A stretch of DNA of 64,000 nt from Spongiimicrobium salis (GTDB lineage: Bacteria > Bacteroidota > Bacteroidia > Flavobacteriales > Flavobacteriaceae), in the NCBI RefSeq assembly GCF_043678055.1, contig NZ_JBHEQA010000001.1:496001-560000 (forward strand), given 5' to 3'. Each line of letters starts with the position of its first letter. Position 1 is the first letter of the stretch. The notes beneath the pieces are model-generated. The model did no database searches, was not told the DNA's origin, and worked only from the letters and a program-made list of their open reading frames with translations. Shown here piece by piece: positions 29,301 to 38,400 of this stretch. The position numbers and the translations under genes were made by a program.

Positions 29301-30652
29301 AGCCCAATTTCAAAGAAAATCATGCCCAACAACAAGACAACCCAGAGGCATTGGCCATGACCTTACCCATTACGACCCCTCCAGCGCAAGTGCCAAAAAT
29401 TGTCTCTGCAGGGATGGCATTATCTCCCTATGTACGTGATGAGAAATACACTTCATCGGAATCGCGAAAACGTTTCTTATGGATCGAGTTTGAAGAAGAA
29501 GTGGCAGATCCTCAAGACACCTACTTTGCCCGAGTATTGGCCAATGCACCCGATCAGTTGATCAGCAATAATCATCCCTCATTATTTATTGCTCCGGAAG
29601 AGCCGCCTTTACCCCTCGATCCAGAACAAATTCGTATTATTTCGCCAGCTTCATCCAATGATCTAGCGGGTCTTAATGCCATGCAACCTATGATCAAAAG
29701 TACCTCTAGTAATCGTCATTACATTTTACCTTTGCCCCCAGGCCTGCATGCCAACAGCGATGAAATGTTTGGTTTCTTCACCTATGAGTTCAGAGTGGGA
29801 CACTTTGAACGCCCGGCAGAAGATAGCAACGCGGAGCCTCAAAAAGTGTGGACCACTGGACAAGGACGCTATGGAAGACGATTGAAATCGCAGGGTATCC
29901 AACACCCTGCACCTACCTTAACTTGTATGACCAATAGGGATGAAGATAAATTGTGGGTTACCGCTCCTTATGCCGTTGCGGTACATGATGGCAAAAATGT
30001 GACGGCAGATCCACCAAGAACAGAATTATGGGCGCTACTATATGCGCAGGTCAAGCAAGCAGATAATGCCGATTATAGAAATATCCTACTGGACGACCGT
30101 CCTCTGGATTGGAGAATACAAATAGAGACCGATAAAACAGTAAATGTATTTGAACGCTATTCGGAGAACGAATTGCAGTTGTTGAATAATATCACCGTAA
30201 AAACATTAAAAACCAATGTTTCTATTGCCCAGACCGGAAACCTATTGAAATTGGTAGATTTCAGTAAAAAGAACAAGAGTTCCACCAAATACGGGACTAC
30301 GGTATGGAGCAACGAAGAAATTGCGAAACTCTTGGCAATTTGTGGTCTGCCCCAGGATGCCTCCCTAAGCGTAATCGTTGTTGAAACCCTGCCTCAAATT
30401 ACCAATATCTTTGAGCACATGACCAATTTGCAACAGTTCGGAACCGCTCAAGCTGCTGCTGATTTCATGGATAACAATCAAAAAATTGCTTTTGATCGGG
30501 AGCATAAAAAACGATTTGGAGCAAGGGAAGGAGTAAGTACGTCCCAAGCAGCTAGGAAGCCCAGCCCCGTAAGCGACCAATTAGGGCATCATAGAATTAT
30601 GCGGACCTCCCCCTTAACGAAGGTGCCAGAAGTGTGTTGTACGGATTGTTAA
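26312..30652 (+). CDS. giant protein of unknown function (1446 aa), operon partner
   Basis: No family was recognised. There is no signal peptide and no membrane helix. It is beta- and loop-rich, with many Asn, Pro and Asp residues throughout, as in large surface or assembly proteins. The C-terminus ends in EVCCTDC, a cluster of three cysteines in the last six residues, while cysteine is otherwise sparse. That could be a metal site, a disulfide or a lipidation-like handle. The ATG at 26312 is preferred over the upstream in-frame TTG at 26306. It follows the 1805-residue gene by 15 bp, so the two are translated together and probably act together. Confidence 0.7.
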   Translation: MTPNQRLSIMTFPQFFDGNQLHVNIVVLPRDHNPLNPIIIGGDAPIPDSTVAFADANFSFNAQLLQGFGTHPLPQPQALNLGVPLTTENPGNPRAIFEAMGNHFQIFDATMENSNINLQNIPKERQFEDARPRAVSVSKYLPKSYRNATHFTAPRTKNAVTDDSYHCAVKAAKFYAGFKRSPDIVSWGKVFAHMLRQPLLARAAGFIYSTTLPIDANSFPDGGYLYIDLAEGSSYSPQQAADASFIKSYAARIPALTPGEPRQVFAPMLYPVLAIHDGNYDELFQETAEFDDGFAKIVHCHQPPHRNPLEEEADGSYPTKETGIHFSWNDQQILIWYMRQLMIDSSVAGPSQRLDAPLGILGYHIDVRQLADAGDPENPWESLNRVSSRQPLTLARNPLNPGERIELGSFEGELPYQVYPTQLDGTEQVTGQLQTYWLPMYFANWNGHSMVLPNEDAATIYQTTNANVDSDPFGTPVFDQDGNPVLDENGIQRTTGTGVTGAAQNQLNQMYIAGAISAQLRYGSSYQFRIRMQDISGGAPSIDQNPIHDTPSDIATCNFKRYIAPIQPRIQEIEALQTDDENVEHPILSTDGPSELNELNIRRPKLGFPAVAYTDKYADPVQRLLNQSNLGLQPDLANAEHRVGLGIADPDVYAIEITVEIETLKLDKLESVNGKEDYVHLYTTRRTFPPIANDDDYEANLNIPIQYVDIQGPDKVLNLGNELNLAQDLGLADTIDNLSELVLPTARMARLTIRAVCEDKATPSETNAYYGVIDEANTQLDVRYGEAFSIQLYKASEDETNLLVQTAGVPQLQGIYMQPDVQNVFDGKVSTLLFGKQNTRVLNNVQQLADQLDLESTGLTLTGAKGKRVVFGCSSRIRHTLSPDGSSITFASKSDLINHWLCCVSVEIDRDWMWDALKTDAFLVNRTYGFTHDEQPLATNAEIGRIKMIRTASFEALDGPQRNSTRIVFIDAVEPKKEAQGNVPLFPDTIDVRYTLEPNFKENHAQQQDNPEALAMTLPITTPPAQVPKIVSAGMALSPYVRDEKYTSSESRKRFLWIEFEEEVADPQDTYFARVLANAPDQLISNNHPSLFIAPEEPPLPLDPEQIRIISPASSNDLAGLNAMQPMIKSTSSNRHYILPLPPGLHANSDEMFGFFTYEFRVGHFERPAEDSNAEPQKVWTTGQGRYGRRLKSQGIQHPAPTLTCMTNRDEDKLWVTAPYAVAVHDGKNVTADPPRTELWALLYAQVKQADNADYRNILLDDRPLDWRIQIETDKTVNVFERYSENELQLLNNITVKTLKTNVSIAQTGNLLKLVDFSKKNKSSTKYGTTVWSNEEIAKLLAICGLPQDASLSVIVVETLPQITNIFEHMTNLQQFGTAQAAADFMDNNQKIAFDREHKKRFGAREGVSTSQAARKPSPVSDQLGHHRIMRTSPLTKVPEVCCTDC

Positions 30653-30707
30653 CGTAATTTTGAACCATTATATATTTCGATAAGGTGATCAAAAACAAGA
30701 ATGTCTG

Positions 30708-30835
30708 TTCGAGTGTTTTTTTGTAATGCAATGAAAGAAAAACGTATCGAGAACTTTTTAAAACGAAAAAAACAGTGCTCACATTACTTCTCGATATATT
30801 TTTTACTTCGTTCCCCTTCGTAAAAAACACTCGAA
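30708..30835. repeat. nested inverted-repeat element, flavobacterial intergenic type
   Basis: Outer arms TTCGAGTGTTTTTT (30708-30721) and AAAAAACACTCGAA (30822-30835) are perfect complements. An inner pair ATCGAGAA (30746) and TTCTCGAT (30788) is nested within. Further CTCGA and TCGAA pieces continue to about 30890. It fills most of the 328-bp gap between the giant-protein operon and the convergent LuxR gene, and could act as a terminator. Such CTCGA-type repeats are common between genes in Flavobacteriaceae (general knowledge). Confidence 0.55.
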
Positions 30836-30981
30836 GTGACTCTCGAAATACCAACAAAAAACATAGGAGTCCAGTCGAACGATCTTGTTTCGGACTACGG
30901 TGAAAAAACAAAATAGCACTTTGGCAAGTGCATCAGAACTATGGGGAACCCAATTTTCTACATTAAAAGCAAATGTGCAAT

Positions 30982-31794
30982 CTAAAGTTCCATTACTTTG
31001 GACGCCTTTTTGATCAGTTGGGCCGTATTCTTTACCTTAAACTTTTCAATGAGATGCTTTCTATGGGATATGGCCGTATGGTTACTGATAAAAAGTTGGT
31101 CCGCAATCTCTTTGGAAGAATAGCCCTCGGCAATCAATTTCAATACCTCTTCTTCCCTTGGGGATATCATCTTTGTTTGCAAATGCGTTTCCTTGGGAAA
31201 CCCTTGACCTTGACTTCCGTTTAAACAATGTTCAATACGCTCTTTATCCGTAGTATCCAAAAAGTAGTTTATAATCAACGTATGGTCCCCCAGCATATAG
31301 CGCATCAACTCATGTCTTACACTAAGTATGGTATTTGAAGCGTTTATAATATGATAGTTCAGGGGAATACTACTTCCACTAGCATCAGGGTGAAGCAATG
31401 GGAGTAACTTTAATCGAACTCCTTCCAACTCTGTTGGACAGATACGGGAAAACCAAAAATCCCAACCTTCATCCAAAAGTCGGGCACTATAGTGTCCAAG
31501 GTTTCGTTTAAAAGATCGGTTGAAATATAGAAACTGTTTTTTCTCTATCACATAAATGCCCACCATTAGGTGCTTTGAAAAATCGCAGACTTCAAAAATT
31601 TTCGAAAGTTTTGACGAACAGCTACGCTCACTTCCATTGGAAGTAAAAGACGTTAGAAAATCATACTTTTCCACTGATTCCATTTGGGGCTTGGAGTTCT
31701 CTTTACTTAAAAATAAAAAAGATTCTTTTTCACCTCCTCCATATTGTATGATTCGTGTATTTTTTTGTGTAAATGGTGTGTTTTTATCACGCAC
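30982..31794 (-). CDS. orphan LuxR-family regulator with PAS-like sensor domain
   Basis: 270 residues. The middle, about 70-195, looks like a PAS fold (HLMVGIYVIEKKQFLYFNRS, then LSVRHELMRYMLGDHTLIIN). The C-terminus is a LuxR helix-turn-helix: ISPREEEVLKLIAEGYSS with recognition helix NHTAISHRKHLIEKF. There is no receiver domain. The open frame starts with GTG at 31794; an ATG at 31683 (MESVEKYDF) is an alternative. It lies between the giant-protein operon and the 801-residue gene and could regulate either. It is a second candidate binder of the 7-2-7 dyads. Confidence 0.8.
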   Translation of the reverse strand: MRDKNTPFTQKNTRIIQYGGGEKESFLFLSKENSKPQMESVEKYDFLTSFTSNGSERSCSSKLSKIFEVCDFSKHLMVGIYVIEKKQFLYFNRSFKRNLGHYSARLLDEGWDFWFSRICPTELEGVRLKLLPLLHPDASGSSIPLNYHIINASNTILSVRHELMRYMLGDHTLIINYFLDTTDKERIEHCLNGSQGQGFPKETHLQTKMISPREEEVLKLIAEGYSSKEIADQLFISNHTAISHRKHLIEKFKVKNTAQLIKKASKVMEL

Positions 31795-31861
31795 AACATA
31801 CTAATTAACAGTATATTAACTAAAATATACAAAAAACTAACCTCCCTTTTTAAATGAGAAA

Positions 31862-31899
31862 TTGCCCCTTATATAACAACATTAGGATATAAAGGGCAA
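31862..31899 (-). terminator. hairpin after the 801-residue gene
   Basis: Arms TTGCCCCTTATAT and ATATAAAGGGCAA pair with one mismatch around a 12-nt loop, about 40 bp beyond the minus-strand stop at 31938. The T-run after it is only moderate. Confidence 0.55.
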
Positions 31900-31937
31900 G
31901 CGTATTAAAAATAGTTCTTTAAGAAACACTTGTTCGA

Positions 31938-34343
31938 CTAAGAAGTTCCTTTTTGCAAGAAATAAGCTTTTTCTTTGCCTTCGGCATCCTTATATTTTAT
32001 TTCCAATTTAGATTCTACAAGATGTTCTACTCCTTTTGTGCGGGCCAAATCCAAGAAATAAATACCCAAAGCCTTAATACAAAACTGATGCTTCCACCCA
32101 TCTTGCATTGCATTAAACGTACTTTTGATGACCTTATCGTATTTCGGATCATTGCTGAGAATGGCCCCTAGTAGGCGTTCCAATCCATTGGAAAAGTTTT
32201 TTACTTGCCTTGCTGGTTTATTGATCCGAATAATTCCTCCGAACCAAACATTATCTCCTTCCCCAGTAGTTCCGGACTCATTCACATAATTCCCTTCAAA
32301 TTTGCTCAATCGAGCATCTTTGGTCCTAAAATAGCGCTCTGCCAAATCTGTATAAAATTTAAAATCAGCTCCTTTAGGCGTTGCGCTAAAGCTTTCACTC
32401 TTAAAGTAGGTATTCCATAATTCCCCATAAGCCCTTGCCCTAAGACTAGGATCCGAACGGAATTTTGAAAGTTGGTCAAAAGGCATTGCTTTCCCAAAGG
32501 CATTGGCCAAAAAAGCAATATGACGATCAGGTTGCTGCAACATCATGTGATGTAATACATGCTTTAAAGCATCAATGGCCTCAGGAGTTACGTTAAGTTG
32601 ATATGAAAAACGAATGTCTTTTACTTTAGACCTGTTTCCCAATAAACTCCATAAACTCTCGGTTTGCTCCCCAAAAGAAGTTTCTGGAACAATATTCCAT
32701 AATTGGGCCAAATCTACCAATTTCATCAAACGTTCCTTTCTGCTTTTACTAAACCATTTTTTCTCTCGGTGTTCCAGAAAAAATGAAAACCCATAATCGA
32801 AATTTGCAGCTCCCGGTTGTTTCATAAAGTCCTCCATTCCCACGTTAAAAGCCACCCAATAATCATCGCCAAAGCCCCCTAAATCTCCCGCTTCTTTATA
32901 TTTTCGCATTCCTTTATACGATACCTTTTCCAATAGTTCCCCATTATCAATGGTTTTTTGGGATTCTGATTCCAATTCTTTCTTATCCGTACCTCCCACT
33001 TTGTATTTCCCGATTCCAAAGGACAATCCCCATTCCTGGGTTGTTTTTAAGGTGGCTTCCTCTAGGTATTCCTGAACTTTTATTTTAGCGGCGTTTGCAG
33101 GTTTAACCGCTAAATCCACCAACGGAAGCGAATTGAATAAAATCAGGTCCTTATGGGTTTTTGTTAGGATATCCTCGGTGATTTCAGCTTTTAAGAGCAC
33201 CTTTCTCGTGCTTATTCTTGCGTATTCATAATTGAACCCTGCTTTTATTTTTGTTTCTGCCGCCTTCTCAAAACCATCTTTCAGTTCTTTTCGCAGCCCC
33301 GCCAATTTTTTTGCCAGTCCCCCCAATTTATCCAACTCATCCTCCAATTTTAATTTGTCTATGAGGAAATTGGCTATTTTCTGTTCCTTTTGTCCTAAAT
33401 CCAAAATCCCGAGATTATCTGCAGAGAAATCAGCCAATTTTTTTTCAAAAGCAGCAAGTTCTTCATCATCCAAAGTGGTAATCTGCTCTAGAATAGCATC
33501 TAATTTTTCATCGAGGAACTTAGAGAGTACCTTAGGGTTTTTCAAGGAAACTTCCAATCCTAAATCCACGCTACCTTTAAGATCTTTCGATACAGCAGAT
33601 TTTACGTAGACGATATATTTCTTCGAGGTTTGCTTTACAAATACGAGTTCATAAGCTCCTTTAACTGCGAAATCCACTCCAATTTTTGCCCCAAGATTAG
33701 CTTCTATAGTCAATACTTCTTCCGATCCAATATAGGTGGACAATCCCGTCAATCCGGCAGAAATCACATCGGAAAATTCAAATTTCAGGCTTACACCCAA
33801 TTTGGCATCGCTGACCACAGCTACGGCTTCCCCTACTTTGAGTTTTTTTAATTGGGGCAGGAAATACACAAAAGGCATGTTTTGAATATCGGCCAGTAAG
33901 GCATCTTTTACTTTTTCTCCTTTGGTGTGTTTTAGATAAGCAATGGTTTTTAAATTTGCACCACTTTCAATCCCAAATTCTAATTTTCCGGCAGGCACGC
34001 TTGCGCCCAAACTAACCCCAAAGGCTAGGGAATGTTTCAAGACAGGATTATTGACGTTCAGAGGAACCAATGTGGCTTTTCCATCTTTTTTCCCCAAGAT
34101 ACCATCCTCATCTTTATCCTTTTCCTCATTGAACAATTGCGTACTATGGGAAACATTGGCGCTGCTTTTCAATTTTAAACTGCTACTATCTACTTCAATG
34201 GGGATCAAAGGAGGTAATTTGTACTCCAGAACTTCCTTTATAGCTGCCGGATCACCCAGATTTTCATTGATGCCCAATTTATCCAATTGTAACTTTTCTA
34301 AAAAGGCTTTGGCTGTCGTACCTGTTTTTTTTAAAATGTCCAT
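31938..34343 (-). CDS. 801-residue protein of unknown function
   Basis: No signal peptide. Residues 1-90 are helical. About 100-290 is rich in alternating hydrophobic strands (FGVSLGASVPAGKLEFGIES, KIGVDFAVKGAYELVFV). About 290-370 is a charged coiled coil, and the last 300 residues are mixed. The strand-rich stretch resembles the C-terminus of the 1805-residue protein in style, which could mean a related assembly, though this is impression and not alignment. It stands alone between the LuxR gene and the barrel gene. Its upstream region carries the 86-bp block shared with the giant-protein promoter and a degenerate dyad at 34497. No family was recognised. Confidence 0.65.
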   Translation of the reverse strand: MDILKKTGTTAKAFLEKLQLDKLGINENLGDPAAIKEVLEYKLPPLIPIEVDSSSLKLKSSANVSHSTQLFNEEKDKDEDGILGKKDGKATLVPLNVNNPVLKHSLAFGVSLGASVPAGKLEFGIESGANLKTIAYLKHTKGEKVKDALLADIQNMPFVYFLPQLKKLKVGEAVAVVSDAKLGVSLKFEFSDVISAGLTGLSTYIGSEEVLTIEANLGAKIGVDFAVKGAYELVFVKQTSKKYIVYVKSAVSKDLKGSVDLGLEVSLKNPKVLSKFLDEKLDAILEQITTLDDEELAAFEKKLADFSADNLGILDLGQKEQKIANFLIDKLKLEDELDKLGGLAKKLAGLRKELKDGFEKAAETKIKAGFNYEYARISTRKVLLKAEITEDILTKTHKDLILFNSLPLVDLAVKPANAAKIKVQEYLEEATLKTTQEWGLSFGIGKYKVGGTDKKELESESQKTIDNGELLEKVSYKGMRKYKEAGDLGGFGDDYWVAFNVGMEDFMKQPGAANFDYGFSFFLEHREKKWFSKSRKERLMKLVDLAQLWNIVPETSFGEQTESLWSLLGNRSKVKDIRFSYQLNVTPEAIDALKHVLHHMMLQQPDRHIAFLANAFGKAMPFDQLSKFRSDPSLRARAYGELWNTYFKSESFSATPKGADFKFYTDLAERYFRTKDARLSKFEGNYVNESGTTGEGDNVWFGGIIRINKPARQVKNFSNGLERLLGAILSNDPKYDKVIKSTFNAMQDGWKHQFCIKALGIYFLDLARTKGVEHLVESKLEIKYKDAEGKEKAYFLQKGTS

Positions 34344-34446
34344 TCTTGTGTTTCGTTATTTTGTTTGTGTGTCATTTTTAATCCATTTACATACCCATGT
34401 ATTTTAATAACCCTCTGCCTGCCTATGGGTCGAGACCTCACTTTTC

Positions 34447-34471
34447 TTTCGATGTAGTATCTACATCGAAA
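34447..34471. promoter_or_regulatory. 25-bp perfect dyad between divergent genes
   Basis: Arms TTTCGATGTAG and CTACATCGAAA flank a TAT centre. It lies about 100 bp upstream of the 801-residue gene in the 442-bp divergent gap. It may be an operator or a 5' hairpin. It differs from the ATMCCY dyad set. Confidence 0.45.
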
Positions 34472-34491
34472 ATCATTAAAATTAAATGGGA

Positions 34492-34577
34492 AAAACATCC
34501 CCATCCATGTGTATTTTTTCCATCATCCTAAAAGTAAGTAAAAGATGGCTGTATTTCAGGGGGAAGATGTCAGTAAA
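34492..34577. repeat. second copy of the 86-bp upstream block, with degenerate dyad
   Basis: Counterpart of 20572-20657, with the elements ATCCCC, TTTTTTCCAT, GTAAGTAAAA and GGGAAGATGTCAGTAAA in the same order. At 34497-34514 the dyad reads ATCCCC ATCCAT GTGTAT, with one base off the consensus right half. It lies 154 bp upstream of the 801-residue gene and over 200 bp upstream of the barrel gene. Confidence 0.5.
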
Positions 34578-34721
34578 TTATGAATAATTTGCTAGAATTA
34601 AAAATATTTAAGGGTGTATCACAGTACAATTACCCAAAAATTTCCTTCCAAAATACAGTTAAAACGCCCACTCCTAAAAATCACGAACTACCAAGGGGAT
34701 TTCCGTAAAGAAACCAAAGGG

Positions 34722-34761
34722 TTCCCGTAAGGAAATAGTGCCTAGGATATCTAGGTTTGTT
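34722..34761 (+). promoter_or_regulatory. promoter block of the barrel gene, matched at 43113
   Basis: CCCGTAAGGAAA (34724-34735) and TAGGTTTGTT (34752-34761) start 28 bp apart, and the block ends 25 bp before the ATG at 34786. TAGGTTTG fits the Bacteroidota -7 element TAnnTTTG. A second TTCCGTAAAG lies 21 bp upstream (34701), so the upstream motif is a direct repeat. The same block with identical spacing precedes the M48 gene at 43177. Confidence 0.65.
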
Positions 34762-34785
34762 GCATAAATCTAAAATATTGAAATC

Positions 34786-35310
34786 ATGAAAAAATCAATC
34801 GTTGCTACAATGCTTTTTATCTTTCTGTTCCATTTAAATATTTTGCATGGACAGGAAATATCCAATGTCGGCGCCTTAGGCGTCGGCGTTCAGGCCACTA
34901 GTCTAAACTATGGTATAAGTGGGCGTTATAACCTTACCGAAGTCCATGGTGTACAGGCCATCATAGGAAGTGCAAATTATGGTTTAGGGGGCAGTGTCAA
35001 TGCCTTTACTTTTTCAGGACGATATCTTTATAGTTTCCCGGGGGAGAATTCAAATCTCCGGCCTTATGGTTTTGGCCAATTGGGATTCTGGACGGTGAAA
35101 TTCAATGATTCTTTCTTTGGCTCCAATTTTAATGAAAGTTCCACCTCCTTGGCCTATGGTTTTGGCGGCGGTGTGGAATACGCCTTTACTGGATTGGAAA
35201 AACTAGGTTTTAATATTGAGGCAGGCTATGGTGGGGGATCCTTTTCCGGTGGCTTCAGTTATTCCGGAGTCTTTTTTGGAGGAGGAGTGCATTACTATTT
35301 TGATTTATGA
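34786..35310 (+). CDS. small outer-membrane beta-barrel protein
   Basis: 174 residues with a signal peptide (KKSIVATMLFIFLFHLNILHG) ending before QEISN. The mature part is a series of amphipathic glycine- and aromatic-rich strands (LNYGISGRYNLTE, YGFGQLGFWTV, LGFNIEAGYGGG) and ends VHYYFDL, with a terminal aromatic hydrophobic pattern typical of outer-membrane proteins. It is probably an eight-stranded OmpX/OmpW-like barrel. It stands alone behind a recognisable promoter block shared with the signalling cluster at 43177, so it may be induced with that cluster. Confidence 0.75.
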   Translation: MKKSIVATMLFIFLFHLNILHGQEISNVGALGVGVQATSLNYGISGRYNLTEVHGVQAIIGSANYGLGGSVNAFTFSGRYLYSFPGENSNLRPYGFGQLGFWTVKFNDSFFGSNFNESSTSLAYGFGGGVEYAFTGLEKLGFNIEAGYGGGSFSGGFSYSGVFFGGGVHYYFDL

Positions 35311-35387
35311 TTTTTTGAGTAGTGGGTTAGTTTGATTATTTTTCTTGTTGGGCTCGGCATTCTTCCTGTTTGTCGGGCTCATTTTAT

Positions 35388-35410
35388 GGAAAACCGTATT
35401 GCGGTTTTCC
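35388..35410. terminator. hairpin after the barrel gene
   Basis: Perfect 9-bp arms GGAAAACCG and CGGTTTTCC around TATTG, 77 bp after the stop of the barrel gene. There is no T-run downstream, so it may instead be a leader hairpin of the NACHT-GDPD gene. Confidence 0.4.
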
Positions 35411-35469
35411 TCAAAAAATGTACTTTCAACATCTTAAAAGAAAGAAAATCAACCAACTGACTGCCGCGC

Positions 35470-38400
35470 ATGCCCTTGAAAAGAAGCATTTTTATTGTCT
35501 TTGCCTTACTCTGTGTTGTAGGCCTGTTGATCTACAATTTCGGTTTTACGGATATTCTGGTAGGAATCTATAGTTTTTCCTCTTTTTCTTTCGTCTACTT
35601 TCTGGCCAAATTTCTTTTCCCCACCCTTTTTTCTAAAATCACTCAAAAATTACGGCAATTTTTAGGTATCAAAAGCAAACGTGCTAAAAAACTTGTCCCA
35701 GAATACACTTTTGATAAAAAACAATTTGTCTTAAACAATTTAAAGGACCAAGTGTATAAACTTTGTGAAGCTCCGCTACGGATTATTGAGGAGACCGAGG
35801 TAAAATATATTCGAAAGCTCCATTGGAAATACCATAAGGCCACTGGCGAAATCATTAAATTGAGCGGGGCCCTATCGGAAGTTGTCCCCGCTATGGCCAA
35901 ATTTGGCCCCAAAAGCTTTGTGGTATATGGAAAACCCGGAGTGGGAAAGACTTCGGCCATCTATGAATATCTAAAAACGTCTCTGGAATCCCTTGACAAC
36001 ACAGCTGAAAAAGAAGAAAAAGATCTTGTGCCCGTTTATTTTTCCCTATCCTCATGGAAAAAAAACCAATCCATAAAGGAGTGGTTGATACAAGAATTTA
36101 AACGTATTTATCATGTAGACAAAATTCCTGCGGAATACTTTTTGAGCAAACATAAGGTATTTCCCTTTTTGGATGGCCTCGATCAAATGGGCAACGATTA
36201 TCGGGAAAAGTGCTTCTTTCAAATCTATCAATACACTAGGCACAATCCATTGGGGATTACCTCCAGGCCCGATGCTTTTAAGGAGAGTATCGCTTTTTTG
36301 AAAAAAAAGAAGATCAACACTCAAAATATCTTCAACGTTTTTGAATTGCGCCCCCTTTCCTTAGTACAGGTACGGGACATTACAAAACAGCTGCCCACAA
36401 AGGATACTTTTCAGGAATTGTTTGACAAAAGTCCTCGACTGAAGAGTTTAGCGCGTTATCCTATGGTCCTACAAATCATTTGCATCATTATTGAAGATCT
36501 GGATGCCAAGGATATTGCCTCCTTTGAACAAGAGGATGATCGTAGTATTTTTAACAAACTTTGGAAAAAGTACGATGCCCATATCTTTAAAACTGATCAA
36601 TACCTCAACTATGACCAGCATCCGTATACGCCAAAAAAAATGCGGAATTGGTTAAAGAACATGGCACACCAAGACGATGCTTTTTTTATTGAGGAATTGC
36701 AGCCCTTGTTCCTATCCACAAAATTAATGCGCCTTAACTATTATCTCTTGTCCAGGATTCTCGGAGCCTTCCTTCTATCGGTGGCTGCAGGATTTTTCAT
36801 GTCAGACCCCTTTGACTTTTGGGGTGCCGCCCTTATTTCTGCTTTTACCATAGTGAGCGTAATCTGGTTGAGCAGGTCGTATAAAAGAAAAAAAGGCAAA
36901 GAGATTTTCACCAATTTAGATGCGGCACTTCGGTATAAAAAGAACACGAGCTTAGGAAATTCCTTAGGAGCTGTATTTTTGTTCTTAATTCCTTTGATCA
37001 TCAGTTTGGGGGCTTACTTCGGTTTTTCTACCCCCAGATCCCCCGAATTTGCGGGAGAATTGCAACTCAATGGTTTATTTTCCATTACCGAGGCCATTGT
37101 AGGCTTGCTGATTGCCATTTTAATGGGATTGTTTTTTGGCATACGATCCCGTTGGCAAAAAGTGGATATTGATATACGATCGGTGGAACGCATACGAAGA
37201 GATTGGCGGAATTTTTTTAAATACGGTATCCTTGGAGGGCTTTCCCTTGGCCTCTTTCTAATTCCATTATTGTATATCTTCAAGCGAATGACTGGAAATT
37301 CGATCTTTAATATCTGGCTACAGGAAAAGTTATATATTGAAAATAGTTATCTCTTTGCTTTTTGTGCCGGTGCCGGCCTAGGCTTTTTCCTGATCGGTCT
37401 AACCGGTTACCTCAATGACAATGATACGCTTTTGGCCAAAAGCAAAAAAAAGGCCCAAAAGAGCAGACCTAATTTTGGGATTCGCAAATCCTTTAAGAAT
37501 GCCTTGAAATCCGGATTTCTGTCCATTATCGTAATGACCCTCTTATTTGGCACCGTAATTGGCGGACTGGAGGGAGAAATTACGTCTACCATCAAAGCGG
37601 TCAAAGTTGGAATCGCCTTTGGTATTTTGGGTTTTGTATGGTTCGGAGGACTCGATGTATTGAGCCATTATGTCCTTAGGGCACTAGTTTTTTTAGACAA
37701 TTCGGGACCTTTAAACTACACCCGCTTTTTGGAAGAGGCAGCCCATCTTCGCTTTATCAAAGCAGTAGGCTCTGGCTATGAATTTACCCACCCTACGCTA
37801 AAGGATTATTTTGCTCAAGAGGATTTTGGTACGTTAAAACGAAAATCCTTGAAAAAGTGGGTTGTACCCTTGTTCTGTTTTATAGTAAGCATTCCCCTTG
37901 CCTATAGCATTTTTCAACGTTTTTACAATGACCCGCATTGGTCTGACCCCCATGGTTTTGAAATTAACCTTCAAACGCCATATTTGAGAAAAGTATCCGG
38001 GAAACCCCAAATGTTGGTGGCACAAAATATAGAATCCGGCGCGCTTAGGCAGTTACAATTCAATGCCCAAGGAAGAATCCGAACCGGCACCTTCGTAGGC
38101 TATGTTTCGGCGGGAGGGACCGAGGCTGCCTTTTTGGGCATGGGGATAGGAAATACTTATGATTATCCAGAATTGTATCCTGTAAATCATGGCGCGCTGG
38201 CCATCTCCAAAAAAGGAACTCCTAAGTGGCACGACTTCCCTGAAGAAGATGTTTACGGGCTCTTTGAAACACAACGTAAGCTATTGCTCAATATCTCAAA
38301 TAGTGATACCTTGGTATTGAAAATAAACGATCGGGAATGGCAGAACAATACCGGAAAATTTCTTGTTAAGGTCATGGATGTCCCTAAAACCAGAAAAAAG

